Origin: Lingula anatina
Lineage: Eukaryota; Brachiopoda; Lingulata; Lingulida; Lingulidae
DNA: 64,000 bases
Reading direction: 5' to 3'
NCBI RefSeq assembly: GCF_001039355.2
Contig: NW_019775956.1
Coordinates: forward strand, 44,621-108,620
A program made the position numbers and the translations under genes. The notes under the pieces are model-generated. The model was not told where the DNA came from. It saw nothing but the letters and a program-made list of their open reading frames with translations, and made no database searches. Positions 50,901-64,000 of the stretch are shown one piece after another. Within the stretch, counting starts at the first letter, position 1. Every line of letters starts with the position of its first letter.

Positions 50901-53900
50901 TTAAGAAATAAAACTACAAAACCTCTGAACAAATGAAATTGCACAATATGAACAGTGCAAAATTCTGGTATCAGTGACGGCCTTTGGCAGACTTATGAAG
51001 ACTACATCCACAAACACCAAGGTGCCTATACAAAAAAAAAAAAAAAAAGCTGTCACAGTAGAAAGGGGAAGTTACTGAGACAATATCTTTGGTAATGTAA
51101 GTTTCATTTTTGTTGACCATACCTCCTGATTCTTCTTGCCGTGCCATTCCATCACCTGACACCTCCCCCAGATCATCAGAATCTGTCCCTTCACGAGAAA
51201 TGTTTGGCACCAATGTCTGCACAGGGGGAAACACAAGAGCGAGCTCTAATTCGGGCAAGACGAGACCAACACATATCTTTTTGGCCTCTATCTCCTTCTG
51301 CATAATGCTGATTGTATCCTCTTCCAATTTTTTCTGTAATTCTGTCACTGACTCAATCAGTCTCATCAGGAACAGAAACTGATAGTGATTGAGCTGAACA
51401 CACACTTTGTCTGCAGTATCAACAATTATATTCACATCACTTAACCTATCATTCTTATCTGGTGAATGACTTTCCTGAGTAGTATTCATCTCAAGGACAC
51501 CGTTATTATTACAAGTCTTCTTCTCAGTTTCAGTTCTATTTCCCGTACCATTGCTAAGGAGTGGTAAGGCAACCCATAATGTCAGCGGGAAGGACTCCAC
51601 AAAGGGGACCGGCCTGTGCTTTGACACCTGGACGCCACCAAAGTCCAGCCACAGTTGCTCAATCACTGCACACCATACGTCCTTGGTTCCATCATGTTTC
51701 AAGGCATTAGTCCCCAGTAGCCGAAGCAGTGGGGCACCTTTCAGTGGAGAGTTCTCATCAGCCTTACCCAACTTGGCATCTGTACTGACTCCATTTAAAA
51801 CTGGTAAAGGGTTAAGATAGACACCATGTTTCTTTGAGACATGTGTTGCATAGATGTCTGGCAATGACTCCAGATCCTCTTTCATGTTTGGAAAGCCTGT
51901 TGAGCAGAAGAGTTTGGCACTAGTTTGTTTCTTCACCAGTTGATCCAGGTGTGAGAGTGTGGCCTTGTCATTGTCCTCCACATTGGTGATGATCATCCTG
52001 GAAGCATGGATGTGTAGGCTGTCAGGACGATCTGGCTGGTCTTCTACTGATTTCTCAGCTGGCAAGATCAGCTGAAACAGTACATAAAAGATGATCTAAA
52101 AGCCACACTGTATGGTATTCAAACTTTGTTTTTGAGCTTTAGGAGGAGCAAATCAATTCATTACAGGGGCAGGTATGGCAAAACTATAGATCTTTAAGTC
52201 AGAGGTCAACAGTGAGCCTTCCAGGCCTGCAAAATCAATACTGACTGAAAATAATTTAGATTTTTGCAAAAAGTAATTCCTAATGTAAAATATTGAACTT
52301 ACAATTGTTTACATGGGTTGATATTAATCTGAAGATCATCAGTCCAAATGGAAAATATCTCTACAATTTTCATCAAGTTTAGAGTGTACTAAATGTGACT
52401 GTATGACTGCATAAAAATGCTTAATTAGCAATGATATGTTGTTTATCAAGTACATAAACAAACCTTTGGCATCAGTAGGTCTATTCTGATATCCACATGC
52501 TCCTTTGGTCCATCTTCTATTTCTATATCCTACATATAAATACAATCCATCACATATCACAGACTAGTTACTCAAGATGCACAATGCTAACTTTACATCC
52601 ACTAATTCTGATCAATCTTTCCTTTTCTGCCAAAATAATTTTGTATTATAATTCACACTGGCCGTCACCTTGACCTGACGCTGGGATTTTCATACAGAGA
52701 TGTGGGTTGAATTTCAAAAGGTGGTCAGTATGGTCAATATTATGATAGTATTATGATAATGTAGCTGTGGCTTATTAAGGTATGTGGATTTGGTTTGGTT
52801 GTGATCTAATGGCCGATTCCATTTTATTTGAACTTTTAATGTATGTGACCAGAAGCTTTTATTAGTGAATAGTTACTATATGACATATTTTATTTGATTT
52901 GTGTTTGGTATTCTAGAGTATTTTATGTGGTTTTTAGCTTCATTAACTGATCCAGGTGGAAGCCTAGTGCGCAATGATTTTTTTCTTTATAAATCTTGCA
53001 AGTATTATACAGCTAGTTGAGAGGCAAGCTGGCTTAGATTGAAATAGCATACTCTTGGTTTAAAAAAAGGGTATACTGCAATGTTAAATTTTGTGAGAGC
53101 AAACTTACAGCAGTATGAGCTAAACTTAGCATGAAAGCATTCAACCACAATATTGTCCTGTAGTCCACAGTCAACTGGAAGGGTGTCACCTTTACAAACA
53201 GATTGGAACTAGGCACTGCCAAAAAAGAACAGGAGTATAAACTAAACAAAATGCACACTTTGTCTAAGACTTGGCAATGATGCACACAGCAAGGAACATA
53301 TAATTCTGAGAAGGCTTAAGTTCTTGGTTTATAGGAAAGAACTGCACGAAAAAGAGGTTTTAGATCCAATAACTCATCATCTAATTCTACCAAACAAAGC
53401 CCAATCAGTGTCAGATTCAGAAATCTAGTAAATAGATTTTCCTCATATACAAATTATCAGTGCCCTTACCTGGGTAGTCTACTCCTTGAGGAAAATAGTA
53501 ACTTGTATACTCTACATGAATAGATGACATTTCAGGAGGCAGGTGAAGGGATTTCTTGTCAGAGCAGAAAAACTTTTTTGGTCCTGCCTTCTTGTTGTCA
53601 GAAGAAGTAGAAACTTTATATAATATAAAATCCTCCATTCTGAAGATAAAACAGCTCTCTAGCAGTTTGGCTGGTTTCTGTGGTTGCAGTTTGGTTGCTG
53701 ATTGCACTTTTTGTCCATGGCTTTTATGACCTTGAGCTCTGGGTGAATTATATTGATCTTGGGTAGACTGAGAGTGATTAGCTGCCTTCGGAGCATTGCT
53801 TGTGTGAAAGGGTGAAACAGGTGGGCTCTGCTTTGTAATCTCCCGGAGTTCTTCTCTGAATCTGTTCAGGAGGACTTGTGTCCACTCATTCCGAGCTTGT

Positions 53901-56900
53901 AAGTCATCATTGAACTTCACAAAATGCTTCCTTTCATTGCCTGTTGTGATAAAATACTTTAATCCATGAATTACATGTAACTTGACTTAGTTTTATATAA
54001 AATTTCATCAGCATTTCTTCTTGTCTTTTCTGTCATATATTTACATTTTGTTCCTTTACATATCTATATAGAAGCACAAGTGATTTACTGTCAGTGAGAG
54101 TCAGGTGCAAAACAAAAAACTTTTAAATCTGAGTAAAAATCTTGAGTCATTATAACCAGAAAGAAATTCTGCAAATTCTGCAAAAGACAAAGCTTGAAAT
54201 TATAAGAAGGATAAAAAGACTGACAATAAATTCACAGTATTTGCCACTATCACTACTGACTTACTGGAGGGATGGAAAGGATAGTGGTCCAAAGATATCC
54301 TGTGTAGTGTTATCTGCATGGCACCGCCATCAAGGAGACTGCTCTTGCCTGGACAAGATGACCCTACAACAGGAAAGAATGAACAGAGTTAGGAACAATT
54401 CTGACTAACTTTCAGCAAACACCTGTCTAAATATCTGTCTATCAACACTGTAGATTTGTCTTTCCTCTGTAAGTGAAGAAATTGAAGTACATGTAAATAC
54501 ACAGCTGAAAAGTGGCTTTACTGATTTTTGTTTTGTCAACCATTTTAAATTGGATATGCTGTACCCTGGCAATCTTTGACTGAGAGAAATTGTTGTTTTT
54601 TAAATGTTCCACATCTTGTCTATTTTATATGTCTAAACACATGATGCAAAATGTGAATATCTCAGAAAGGCTACTTACCCTCATTGCTATGGCTGAATTC
54701 ATTGCACAAATGTAGGTCTATCCTCCCCAAGAATATGTGATAAGATGTCTCAATCACATCATACTTATCAAAAAACTTTCTGAACTCCAAATGTTTACTG
54801 GAATGCTTTTCTTGTTGTTGTTGTTGTTGATGTTGCTGCTGTAGCTTAATATTATCTTCCTTTGAGCCTTGAATGTGACCTTGTTTCTACAGGAAAAATT
54901 CTAAAACTTAGTTTTCCATCTATGTATGTGTGTATATTTCTAAACAATTCCTAAACAATTCACTAAAAAGTTGCATCATTTATAAGTATAAACCCTCCAT
55001 ATGTTAAACTTTTAGTATGACTTAAACTTAAAAAGCACAATTAAGCCTCTTTCCCCTAACATTATAAGTATAACTTTTTACCTGTAGTTTTTCGAGTGCA
55101 CTTTCTTTACTTTGATCTGCAGATTTTTGGAGCACTTCTTTCAAGGACTTCCCATACAGAATGACTGCTTTCAGTTGGGAGTCAGTCAGCACCCACAGTA
55201 AGTCATCCAAAATTAGCTGAACTTTAGAGGAAACTATACTGCAGTCTGGAAATATGTTTCAATAAATGATTATCATTGCCTTGATTTAGCATTCAGTAGG
55301 ATACAACAGTAAAGAGAGAGAAGTTTATAGAGAAAAACAAATCAATAAGAAAGACGATAAGTTATATATCAACATTTGAGGGCAAACATATACTTTGTCA
55401 TGTATTGTAAAGTCACAACCATATCACCTTGTGGCAATGCTATCAGGTTGTACAATAACGTATATATATATTTGACTTAAGTCTAGAGACAAGAAAATTA
55501 AATAAAAAAACTGGGTCAACTACAGCCCACACACCTGACAGTGTCTTCTTTACAGTAATTCTTATCTTGGACTGATTTGTGATGAGTCTGAGAGGAGTGC
55601 TGGCCAAATCTGGGTCATGTGAGGAGAGAGCACTGGCTTCGATACGTAACGTCTGCCACTCCACTTCTTTGAACAGCAACAGGAGACCACGGTCTTGGTC
55701 TTTTATTCGGCCCTGGCGAATGTCACTGACCTGACGCCATAATGGATTCTTACTCTCAACTCGGATTCTTGACATCTTAAACAGAATATTTTGCTTAGGA
55801 TAAGAAATTGAAAAAATAATGCAAAAAGGATATATGAAATGTAATCTGAATTCGAATCTAAACTGAATGCAAAGTAAATTAGAGGAATGCCCGTGTTTTT
55901 ATGAAAAATATTTTAAATGTGATCACAAATATTAAATACATGATTTACAAAAAATTCAAAATCTTGAATGCTCCTTTCTATTTGGTTAAAATATACTCAC
56001 TTGAATAGAACCATGAAAGGCATGTGCCTTAAAGTTTACAAGGACAGAATTCACTGATACAAACATTCCATCCACCACTTTGTCCAAAAAACCATATTTG
56101 CCTCCAGAGCTGGAAGGAAAAATATTCATTCAAAATAGTCATCATTGTAAATACATAACACTGATAAATTTCAGTTTAAAATCTTTCGTGGCAATATGGT
56201 GTTTAAAACCCCTAATCTAGCATATATCATGAAATTGTACTCATTACCATTCATATTTCTTATGCTTTCATGGTTAACAACACAGAAACAATTGTATCTT
56301 AAGACAAAATACAGCAATCTCTATCTGGAAAACAATACATTCAGACTTTTATAATCCATACATTGCACTCAATTTCAAGTTATTAAGAAAAACTGACAAC
56401 CTTTCCATTACTGATGCTAAGAAATCAATCTCATACTACAAATGTATCAATTATCATAAATAACTAAGTGAGTAATCAATAATCCTTAAGATCCTACATC
56501 TTTAAGTTAAAAGTCTTTGAACATGCCTGTTACCATAGTGATGAGACATCAAGTTAATTGTATGGCAATAAACAAAAGCATATTTTCACCCCAACACAGA
56601 CACAGATAAATTGACTTCTTAACCACAACTTAATTATTTTGGTAACTCATAACTAACTAGCCAGAGTGCCAGTTGAGCTATTTTTCTACAAAGAAATCAA
56701 GCCAGGTAATTGTTGCATAAAATACTAACCTGTAGCTTGGCATGCCATCCAGGTTCTGTGGTTTCCTTGGCTCATCACAGGTCTCCATCTCTACTACCAC
56801 CTCATCTAGATACTGAGACAAATTTAACAAATACAAACACAAACAGATGACAATATGCAGATAATGTTCAACTGCATGTGGTTTATACAAAACCTTGTGG

Positions 56901-59900
56901 TGGTTTGAAAAAAGGAAAGATCATATGGATACGGTAATTACTCTATCTTTTCAATGGGAGAAAATTGCAAATTTTACAGATACTGTATTTTTAAGTCATA
57001 AAGTCATAAAATTAGAACATCAAATTAAAAAGCAGGCTACTATATAGTTCTACTCTATGCACTTTAAGTTATCAATACACGCATAAAATGTTTTATTTTA
57101 AACCTGAGTTTTTGAAAGATAGTATGCTCTATTCTTTATAGAAAATGTAACTGGGTATTTTTATTATTATTTTTTTTTTTTGGGGGGGGGGGGGGAATAA
57201 ATGTCAAGAGATCAACAATGAATTTGTAGTACATGCATAAATTCAAAAATCGGTCAACAAACCCAGAATATTATCAATAGATTGTATTTAATCAAGCAGT
57301 ACAATGAAGTCATCAAATAAACACTAGAATCTATCAACCAGGGTATCATTCTTACAAGATAAATGAAGTCTCATAAATCAACAACAACAAAAAAAAAGAT
57401 AAACCAGCTGTCTAACTGGATAAGAGACTCAAAACAATAAATTCATTTATTTTCCATACACTTCTAGCCTGGAGTGCAAAAATTTCTAGTGCAAACACAT
57501 TTCACAACATGTACTCTCTTAACACAGATCTAGCTTGTGTGATATTATGATGCACAGGAAACTTTAACTTGAAAGATATGTATCCTAAATAACAGACATT
57601 TTTATACTCGATGTAATGCTTGATAAATATTAACATCATTTTTCTTAATATTAGGTGGTTTAAATACTTACAAGACAGATGGGTTGACTCTTCAGTTTTG
57701 TCCAATGAATCTTTAATGAAAAAAATAACAATAAAGATTATTGAACTATTCAAATTAAAAATAGTAACTTAAGATTATTCTAAACAATTTCAATCCTTCC
57801 TGTGTTTATTCACAGCTTACAAAAGTACCAGATTAATAAAATACTTTTATGAACCTTGTGAGACATGTAAGCTGATATGGCTCAAATTTCTAAAATCATG
57901 AAAAAAAAAAAAAAAAACAATATTTTCTTTAACTGACTTCTCTCTGGAACTTTTTTTCAGAGAACACTCACAGTTGCTTTTTTTACAAAGTTAAAAATAC
58001 CAAGTACATCAATCTTGGTGTAACCAGACAGGGTATACTAGTCATCTATAGATAGTGAAGTCACTTACAAAGATGGCTAAATTACTGCTAGGGCACTCGG
58101 CCATTTATGTAATGTGGCTGCATTACTAGAGTATTTGTAGGTTGCCACTTATGCTTAAATTATTCATTGACGTCATATTAATTTACAAAGCAGCAAACAG
58201 TTTAAAATCGTTTCATAATTATCTATCTAATTAGTCAGAATGAAATGGAAACAAACAATAAAATACATATACCCCAACATGTGTAGTAATATATTTGTGT
58301 GGTTACATTTTGCAAATGTCCTCTCTGAGAAAAAAAAGCTTATCTTTCTAATGTTAAATCTTTTGCAGCCTGTGTAGTTCCCATAAATCTTAAAACAAAC
58401 TACTTATTAAAAGTCCCATATGTCTGAAGAATATTTATTGATATCTTTTTCCTTTTCACATCAAAATGAATTAAACCCTACAACAAAGGAAGGTCTTTTT
58501 TGTCATGCTCTAACATGCATATGTACCAGTAATGAAAAATGTAAAATGAATCCTTAACATATATCATTTCATTATATATTGATTAATAGACTATCATATT
58601 TACATCAAGCTTTATGCCTACAATGCTATTCAGATTGAATCATGTGAACTTTTTTCTTAGATTCATCTATCAAACTTCTTTGGATCTTGAGCTTTTTCCT
58701 CCTTAATTTTTCCTTTCACACAATGGCAAGCACAGACACACATTTAAGTATATAAAGCAATGCCCTGTCACCTGCTTTGTCATAACTAATGACATCAATC
58801 CATCTGCCCACAGATCCATATTATACAATATCAATTTCATCTTCTATGAAAGCTTTTCATTTATGTGAAAAGTTATATATGACTGCATAATATTATAGAA
58901 TTTGTTTTAGACTAAAAGTTATACTAATTGATTTGATTTTTACAAAATTTATAAATCATAGTTGTTCTCACATAATGACAATCAATAAATGTAAGGTCTC
59001 ATGACAATTTTGACAGTAGACTATAAATGTTGATCACAGCAGACAGGATCAGTAGACAGACTAAATTCATGGAATAGGAACTGATATCATTTTAAGTCTG
59101 TATGTAAAACTAGTTACAGGTATTAAACTATGAAGAGGTGTGTCTGTTAAGGCCACTTCAGGCTATGTACTACTGGTATGTATACAGAGACAAGGCCCTG
59201 ACCAAGTCATGGTCACTACATTCAAATTCATATAAATGATCTTTGCTTTTGAGGTTTTCTTTACAAACAAGATGTCAGTAAATTTCTTTAAAAGTTTCTA
59301 AAGTGGTAAAAATGCCCTTGCATGCTTATTATACTGTTGTGTTACTAGTAATAATATTATACAGCATTATGTGTGGATTCTGACCCTATACTAATCTTTT
59401 AGATATTAAATAAGCTTACCCTGATTGACACCCGGTTGCACACAGCTTTGCTAAGCCTTAACCATGTTGGAAGATCCAGCAGCTCCATTAATACATTCTC
59501 ATTGAGTTCTAGGTTGGTGAGCTCACCTTCTCCCTTGAATGTGCTCAGGTTAATCTTATCTGCTGATAGATTCTTGGTAAACCTGTAGAAAAACACAAAC
59601 AAATGAAATTTTCTTAAAAATTGTTCTACAATGTGTTAGAGAGAGATGAATGGACACAGTGGTCATGGTTATTTCAAACTAGAAGGGCATTAGACAGGCA
59701 ACTGTGTATCTCCCAAATGTACCTTAAATAAATGCTTATATACTGATATTTCTCAAAATTCAAATAAATTTATTTCCCATTTATTGGAGAGAATGTGAGT
59801 ATTCAATATTTCAAACTGCATTGTGGATTTAATGCATCTATCCATTAAATTTGATCCATTGGCAGAGTAATATGAACCAATTTCCTTATTAAGGATATAT

Positions 59901-60853
59901 AGATCTATAGAATTTAATCAGCTAAGTGAGATCTGTTTGAATGCAAGGTGTTGCAGAGCATAACTAGACCTTTGATGGTAATCTTTACTTTTTTGTTCTT
60001 TCTTTCACTATCCTATATATTATATTGCTGGTCTTTGGTAATGCTCTACAGTACAGGGCATCATTTTCAAGCAATGAACTACTTCAGATTGGCACTTTTA
60101 CACAATGTCAAAATACAAGGAATGCCTTCATCAGTATCATTCATTATTAAAGCCAAGTGCACACAGTGCCTGTTAAACATATACCCACTGTAAGGGTACA
60201 TTTGTATGTCTGAAAGTTGGCAACTAAAACCTAGTAAGAACAGGTCAGATTATTCATTACTTCTTCATTTTGTCTTATATATTGATTCAGGGCTAAAACT
60301 GGCACAAGGTCACTGTGAAGTTCACAACTGACAAGAGACATTTAGATTTACTATGGAAGAGGACTAAACAGAACATGCCTTATGAAGCCTCTTAAATTAT
60401 TCTATATTGCTTGGGACTTGAAGGTGACTAACTGCTATAATAATAACTTAAGCTCTCTAAACATATGCCTAAGTACAATGTGAATTAAAAGACAATTTAT
60501 GATACTATTTATTGTTCAAGGGACACATTCCTCCATTATTGTTTACATCAATATTTGGTACAACCCAGCCTGGGTACCCTATTAACGCATGAACATATCT
60601 TACAAATTTTATTTATAAACTTGTTTAACCATCAGTGAAGCCGGTAGCAACTTTCCGCCAGTGATATATCCGCAACTGTATGTCATCACAAAACAATGCT
60701 GTCATAACGCATTCAACTCACATTATTTGCGGATATGACTGAGCCAATGGCGATAGTATTTTTCATGCCAGCACATTTAGATCGGTTAGGCATGAGCATT
60801 TTAACTTACTTTGAGAGATGTTTAAGGATCTGGTTCTTGATCAGTGACGCCAT
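47937..60853 (-). CDS. BLTP3: BLTP3 (UHRF1BP1/UHRF1BP1L, SHIP164 family) bridge-like lipid transfer protein
   Basis: Complete gene, 1492 aa, minus strand. Coding exons: 60853-60810, 59582-59420, 57710-57672, 56812-56730, 56109-56001, 55775-55535, 55245-55082, 54886-54679, 54348-54265, 53940-53470, 53215-53109, 52529-52464, 52071-51123, 50834-50098, 49777-49627, 49390-49134, 48926-48818, 48433-47937 (4479 nt, all in phase). The N terminus (MASLIKNQILKHLSK, then NLSADKINLSTFKGEGELTN) is a chorein domain, the conserved cap of VPS13/BLTP rod proteins that move phospholipids between membranes. Family members act on early endosomes. A Gln-rich stretch (KLQQQHQQQQQQEK, about residues 295-308) is encoded by CAA/CAG codons. 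The acidic, Ser-rich exon 50834-50098 is probably disordered. The last exon ends in a coiled coil, as in the vertebrate paralogues (about 1440-1465 aa). A single gene probably stands for both vertebrate copies. Confidence 0.95.
57171..57195. repeat. T-run followed by G-run
   Basis: About eleven T then fourteen G lie in a BLTP3 intron. Homopolymer lengths here may be inaccurate. Confidence 0.8.
57711..59419 (-). other. BLTP3: BLTP3 intron without other features
   Basis: AT-rich intron sequence separates the second and third coding exons. It has an A tract near 57.9 kb. I see no nested gene. Confidence 0.7.
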
Positions 60854-61659
60854 TCCTCTGTTTGAGTACTTATGACAGCATTTAACGCAGTTTTGTTCTT
60901 TCTCTTGTTTTCATCCCATCTTCAACGATGTTCAATGGCATAATGGCGACGCACTATTTTAACCAATCACCACTAAAGCAATCATTTCTGCTGAATGCTC
61001 TGTTGTTGTTATTTTTCTAACGTGCGACGAGCACTGCAACATGTACCCGCAGTTCTTCACTCGTATTTTTCCATTATACATGATTATTCAACACATGATT
61101 ATTCAACACGAGTGACCTAATCATACATCTTTCGGAGTGGTATCCTTCCCTGTGTTAACCCGATTTAGAGAATCAAGAAGTTATAACTTCTTGAGAGAAT
61201 GAACAAACACTGTTGATGGTTGCAATCCGAATTTTACTGAACACGTTCTGCGGTTCACGTTAGATTCTAGTGTACTAACTAATGTACCGGTGTCACCGAT
61301 GTTGTGTAAAGTGCTTACACGCACGTGTATTACCAGTATACGACATACATTTCAAATTCACTTTCTTTCACATACCAAAATGCTGGCCTTGTTTTTCACA
61401 CTGTCTTCTTGTCAAAAATGTTTTTAAAATTTTCAATGGAATTAACCAATACGTTTGGCTAGTTATAATTTCTATCATGTCACCGATGTCACCGAATAAT
61501 TACACTTATAATTACAGTTTCCTTTTTCCCATGTCAGCTCGTGTCAGGTGCATATTGTGTCATTGGTGTTAAACCTTGAATTAAGAGCGATATCATATTG
61601 TTTTATTGCAAAGTTTCATTAAAGTTTAGGTCTATTATGTCACTGCTATAAATAGCATG
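60854..61659. other. BLTP3 promoter side and intergenic DNA
   Basis: Sequence upstream of the BLTP3 ATG at 60853. The first ~150 bases are less AT-rich and probably hold the 5' UTR and promoter. No TATA box is evident. GTCACCGATGT recurs near 61.29 and 61.48 kb without known meaning. Confidence 0.5.
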
Positions 61660-62620
61660 GACATGTGGAAAATTTGATTAACATTCGGCTTCATGTCCAT
61701 GGGAGCTCTGAGTCACACAATGAATAGGCCAACACGATAACAATGAATATTTCACTGCTTTTCCAACTCAGGCTGCATTTAGTCCTGTTTCTTTTTTGAA
61801 AGTTTGACAATCATAAGTAACATGGTTTTCCCATAATGGTCATCATGGCAGCAGCACCCAAAATTGTGTTTTCTTCTATTTTGATGCAATATTACATAAT
61901 GCTTAACACCATAATGACCATCAATTTTTAATAATAAAATATATGCATCATGGATTTTCAGAAAATGTGACTAGCATGGGTCTTCAAGCCCATGGAGGTT
62001 CTAAGTCAAAGAATTTGAAAATGCTAACATGTGAAAACTTAAATTTTCATGAAAAACTGTTTAACTGACAGAAAGAATTACCAAACAGACTGCATTAACA
62101 AATGGAATTGTGTTTTAGTCCTATGCTTCTTTCCTGTAAGTTTGAGAACAATAAGTGACATGGTTTTCCTTAAATGGTCATCATGGGAGCAGTGCCTAAA
62201 ATAGGGGTTTCTTCAAATTTTGATGCAACATTACATAATGTTTAACAGCATAATGACCATAAATTTTTAATAATAAAATATTAGTATCATGGATATTCAG
62301 AAAAATGTGACTAGCAAAGGTCTTCAGGACCATGGAACTTCAAAGTCACACCTTGAAAATGCCAATATGTGAAAAATTAAATTTTCACAAAAAAACTGTT
62401 TAACTGCCAGAAAGAATTACCAAACAGACTGCATTAACAAATGGAATTGTGTTTTAGTCCTATGCTTCTTTCCTGTAAGTTTGAGAACAATAAGTGACAT
62501 GGTTTTCCTTAAATGGTCATCATGGGAGCAGTGCCTAAAATAGGGGTTTCTTCAAATTTTGATGCAATATTACATAATGTTTAACAGCATAATGACCATC
62601 AATTTTTAATAATAAAATAT
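61660..62620. repeat. About 338-bp tandem repeat, nearly three units
   Basis: Anchors such as TTTAGTCC occur at 61778, 62114 and about 62453, and AATGTGACTAGCA recurs near 61964 and 62304. The second and third units are almost identical, while the first is more diverged. The last unit stops abruptly at 62620, where the retrotransposon tail begins. Confidence 0.85.
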
Positions 62621-64000
62621 TCAATTCAATTCAATTCAATTTATTTCTGTACTGGTACATAGATTGTCATGACCTTGTACAATATGATATACTAATGACG
62701 ATACAATACAGTTAGTGCATTACCATCTTTATATAATGGACATACGTATCAGTAAAATTACTCATAAAATATTCTATCTAAGCAATGCGATAAACCTTGG
62801 TGTGATTTTAAATTTACCATAAACATACTATAAACATGTTACACAAAAAGAATATGTTTAAACTTAAACCAAGGTTACATAGCTGTTTAAAGCCAGTTTG
62901 ATGACATGGATAATTACGACTAATGACAATTACATAAGACAGATAAGTAAATAAGTTACACAGATATAAATATTGTGCCATGTTCAGTCCCACTGCCGAG
63001 TCACTTCTCACAACAGTGGGACCATACACTGACATTTTAAGGGATATGCTAAGAGTTACCAAGCAGAGCAACTACTTCACTTCTTCTCTTGAATGATTTG
63101 ATTATAAAGTTGGAGAGGGACACTAGAGTATCTTTTTTGGCACTGTTAAATACATGGCATAAATGACTGTCTGGTGACCTGGGATCAGCTTTTAGGATTG
63201 AGGTTTTACTTAAAAAGGTGACTCTGTCTGTTTTGTACATTGGGCATTGGAATATAAAATGGTATTCATCTTCAATTACCCCTTGGGTGCACAGGCGACA
63301 GATTCTGTCGCACCTTTCAGTTTTTGGCCTGGTGTGCCGCCCAGTTTCGATGTGGAGTTTATGGTCACTAAGACGTAGTTTAGCAAGGGTTGACAAGGTG
63401 TCATAATTTGTTATTTTATCAACATAAGTTGCCCTTTCACACTTTTGGTTAAGTATACGGAAGAGAGACAATTTACTGTTGGCTTGAAGTTTGCTATTGC
63501 ACATTTGGGTAAAGTGGTCAGTTTGTCTTTGTTTGAAAATTGTGGTGAAGTTTTTTGGAGGTGACTGGCTAAGCCACACATCTCCAAGGCCAAATGTGAA
63601 AAGGATTTTTCGGATACCCTCAGACCATGACATACAAGCTGGCCTGAGTGTGTGGACTGCGGGTGGGACATAAGGTGTCAGCAACTTGTAACTATTTATC
63701 TCTTGTATGTATGCTTGTTTCATTAGTGTAGCATCAGACAATTGAATAATTTTACACCATAGTTGGACAGATGCAAACTGTATTTTGGTATAGAGGGGAA
63801 GGCGGCCAAGTTCAGTGTATACACCATAGTTTGATACATTTTGATGGAGGCCAAGGATTTGTTTGCAAAATTTTAAGTGCAACTTTTCTGTAGGGCAGTT
63901 ATCCGTTGACACAGAGTAGCCCCATATCTCTGAGCAATATGTAAGGATTGGGGAAATGAGGGTATCAAATAATTTCTCTTTTAAGGATATGTTAACATTA
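62621..64000 (-). mobile_element. Non-LTR retrotransposon (LINE), 3' part, runs off the right edge
   Basis: A minus-strand element with the end of its reverse-transcriptase ORF, a 3' UTR (62621-63048) and a short tandem tail of ATTGA units (TCAAT on the plus strand, 62620-62641). It inserted into a unit of the 338-bp tandem repeat. The lack of an LTR and the pentanucleotide tail fit a LINE. The 5' end is outside the window. Confidence 0.85.
63049..64000 (-). CDS. LINE reverse transcriptase, C-terminal part
   Basis: An open frame of about 317 codons runs from the window edge to a stop at 63049, with no interruption. It includes KLFDTLISPILTYCSEIWGY, the thumb-region signature that follows the reverse-transcriptase core in CR1/jockey-like LINEs. 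It also has KFCKQILGLHQNVSNYGVY and a C-terminal zinc-knuckle-like CRLCTQGVIEDEYHFIFQC (C-x2-C-x8-H-x4-C). The catalytic FADD-type motif would be further upstream, out of view. The intact frame suggests a recent copy. Its clade is not resolved. Confidence 0.85.
   Translation of the reverse strand, partial: NVNISLKEKLFDTLISPILTYCSEIWGYSVSTDNCPTEKLHLKFCKQILGLHQNVSNYGVYTELGRLPLYTKIQFASVQLWCKIIQLSDATLMKQAYIQEINSYKLLTPYVPPAVHTLRPACMSWSEGIRKILFTFGLGDVWLSQSPPKNFTTIFKQRQTDHFTQMCNSKLQANSKLSLFRILNQKCERATYVDKITNYDTLSTLAKLRLSDHKLHIETGRHTRPKTERCDRICRLCTQGVIEDEYHFIFQCPMYKTDRVTFLSKTSILKADPRSPDSHLCHVFNSAKKDTLVSLSNFIIKSFKRRSEVVALLGNS

Overview
This is a stretch of an animal nuclear genome. The genes are split into many short exons with GT-AG introns, intergenic DNA is AT-rich, there are many microsatellites, and a non-LTR retrotransposon runs off the right edge. 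The proteins (FAM135, BLTP3/SHIP164, a mercaptopyruvate/thiosulfate sulfurtransferase) are metazoan. The high allelic variation and the style of the retrotransposon fit a marine invertebrate, perhaps a lophotrochozoan, but the species cannot be fixed from sequence alone.

Layout: (1) 175-11588, plus strand: the last ~887 codons of a large conserved protein, tentatively CCDC162-like, whose 5' part lies left of the window. (2) 13333-15357 (5' UTR exon near 16.5 kb), minus strand: a complete 280-residue, bacterial-type PhnD-like phosphonate/phosphate-binding protein without a signal peptide. (3) 23746-37718, plus strand: a complete FAM135 gene of 20 coding exons (1203 aa) with a DUF676 lipase domain at its end and probable 5' UTR exons back to ~17.3 kb, head-to-head with gene 2. 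(4) 40996-44457, minus strand: a complete 292-aa two-domain rhodanese/3-mercaptopyruvate sulfurtransferase. (5) 47937-60853, minus strand: a complete BLTP3 (UHRF1BP1/UHRF1BP1L, SHIP164 family) lipid-transfer protein of 18 coding exons (1492 aa). (6) 61.66-62.62 kb: a ~338-bp tandem repeat, cut by a minus-strand LINE (62621-64000, open at the edge). For the four complete genes, the exon lengths I read sum to exact multiples of three.

Assembly caution: there are five single 'n' characters (3906, 8240, 15731, 20178, 25218). Each marks a join where the sequence on the right repeats the sequence on the left (2.7 kb, 1.6 kb, 0.73 kb, 2.6 kb and ~25 bp). The copies differ by scattered substitutions and repeat-length changes. 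Exon phases do not allow the repeated exon blocks of gene 1 to be read in tandem. These are best explained as unmerged overlapping contigs from two haplotypes, so true gene models should use one copy of each block.

The genes do not form an obvious pathway. FAM135 and BLTP3 belong to families linked to lipid metabolism or membrane traffic, the sulfurtransferase to sulfur metabolism, and the PhnD-like protein has no known animal role. The PhnD-like gene is the most unusual item in the window.
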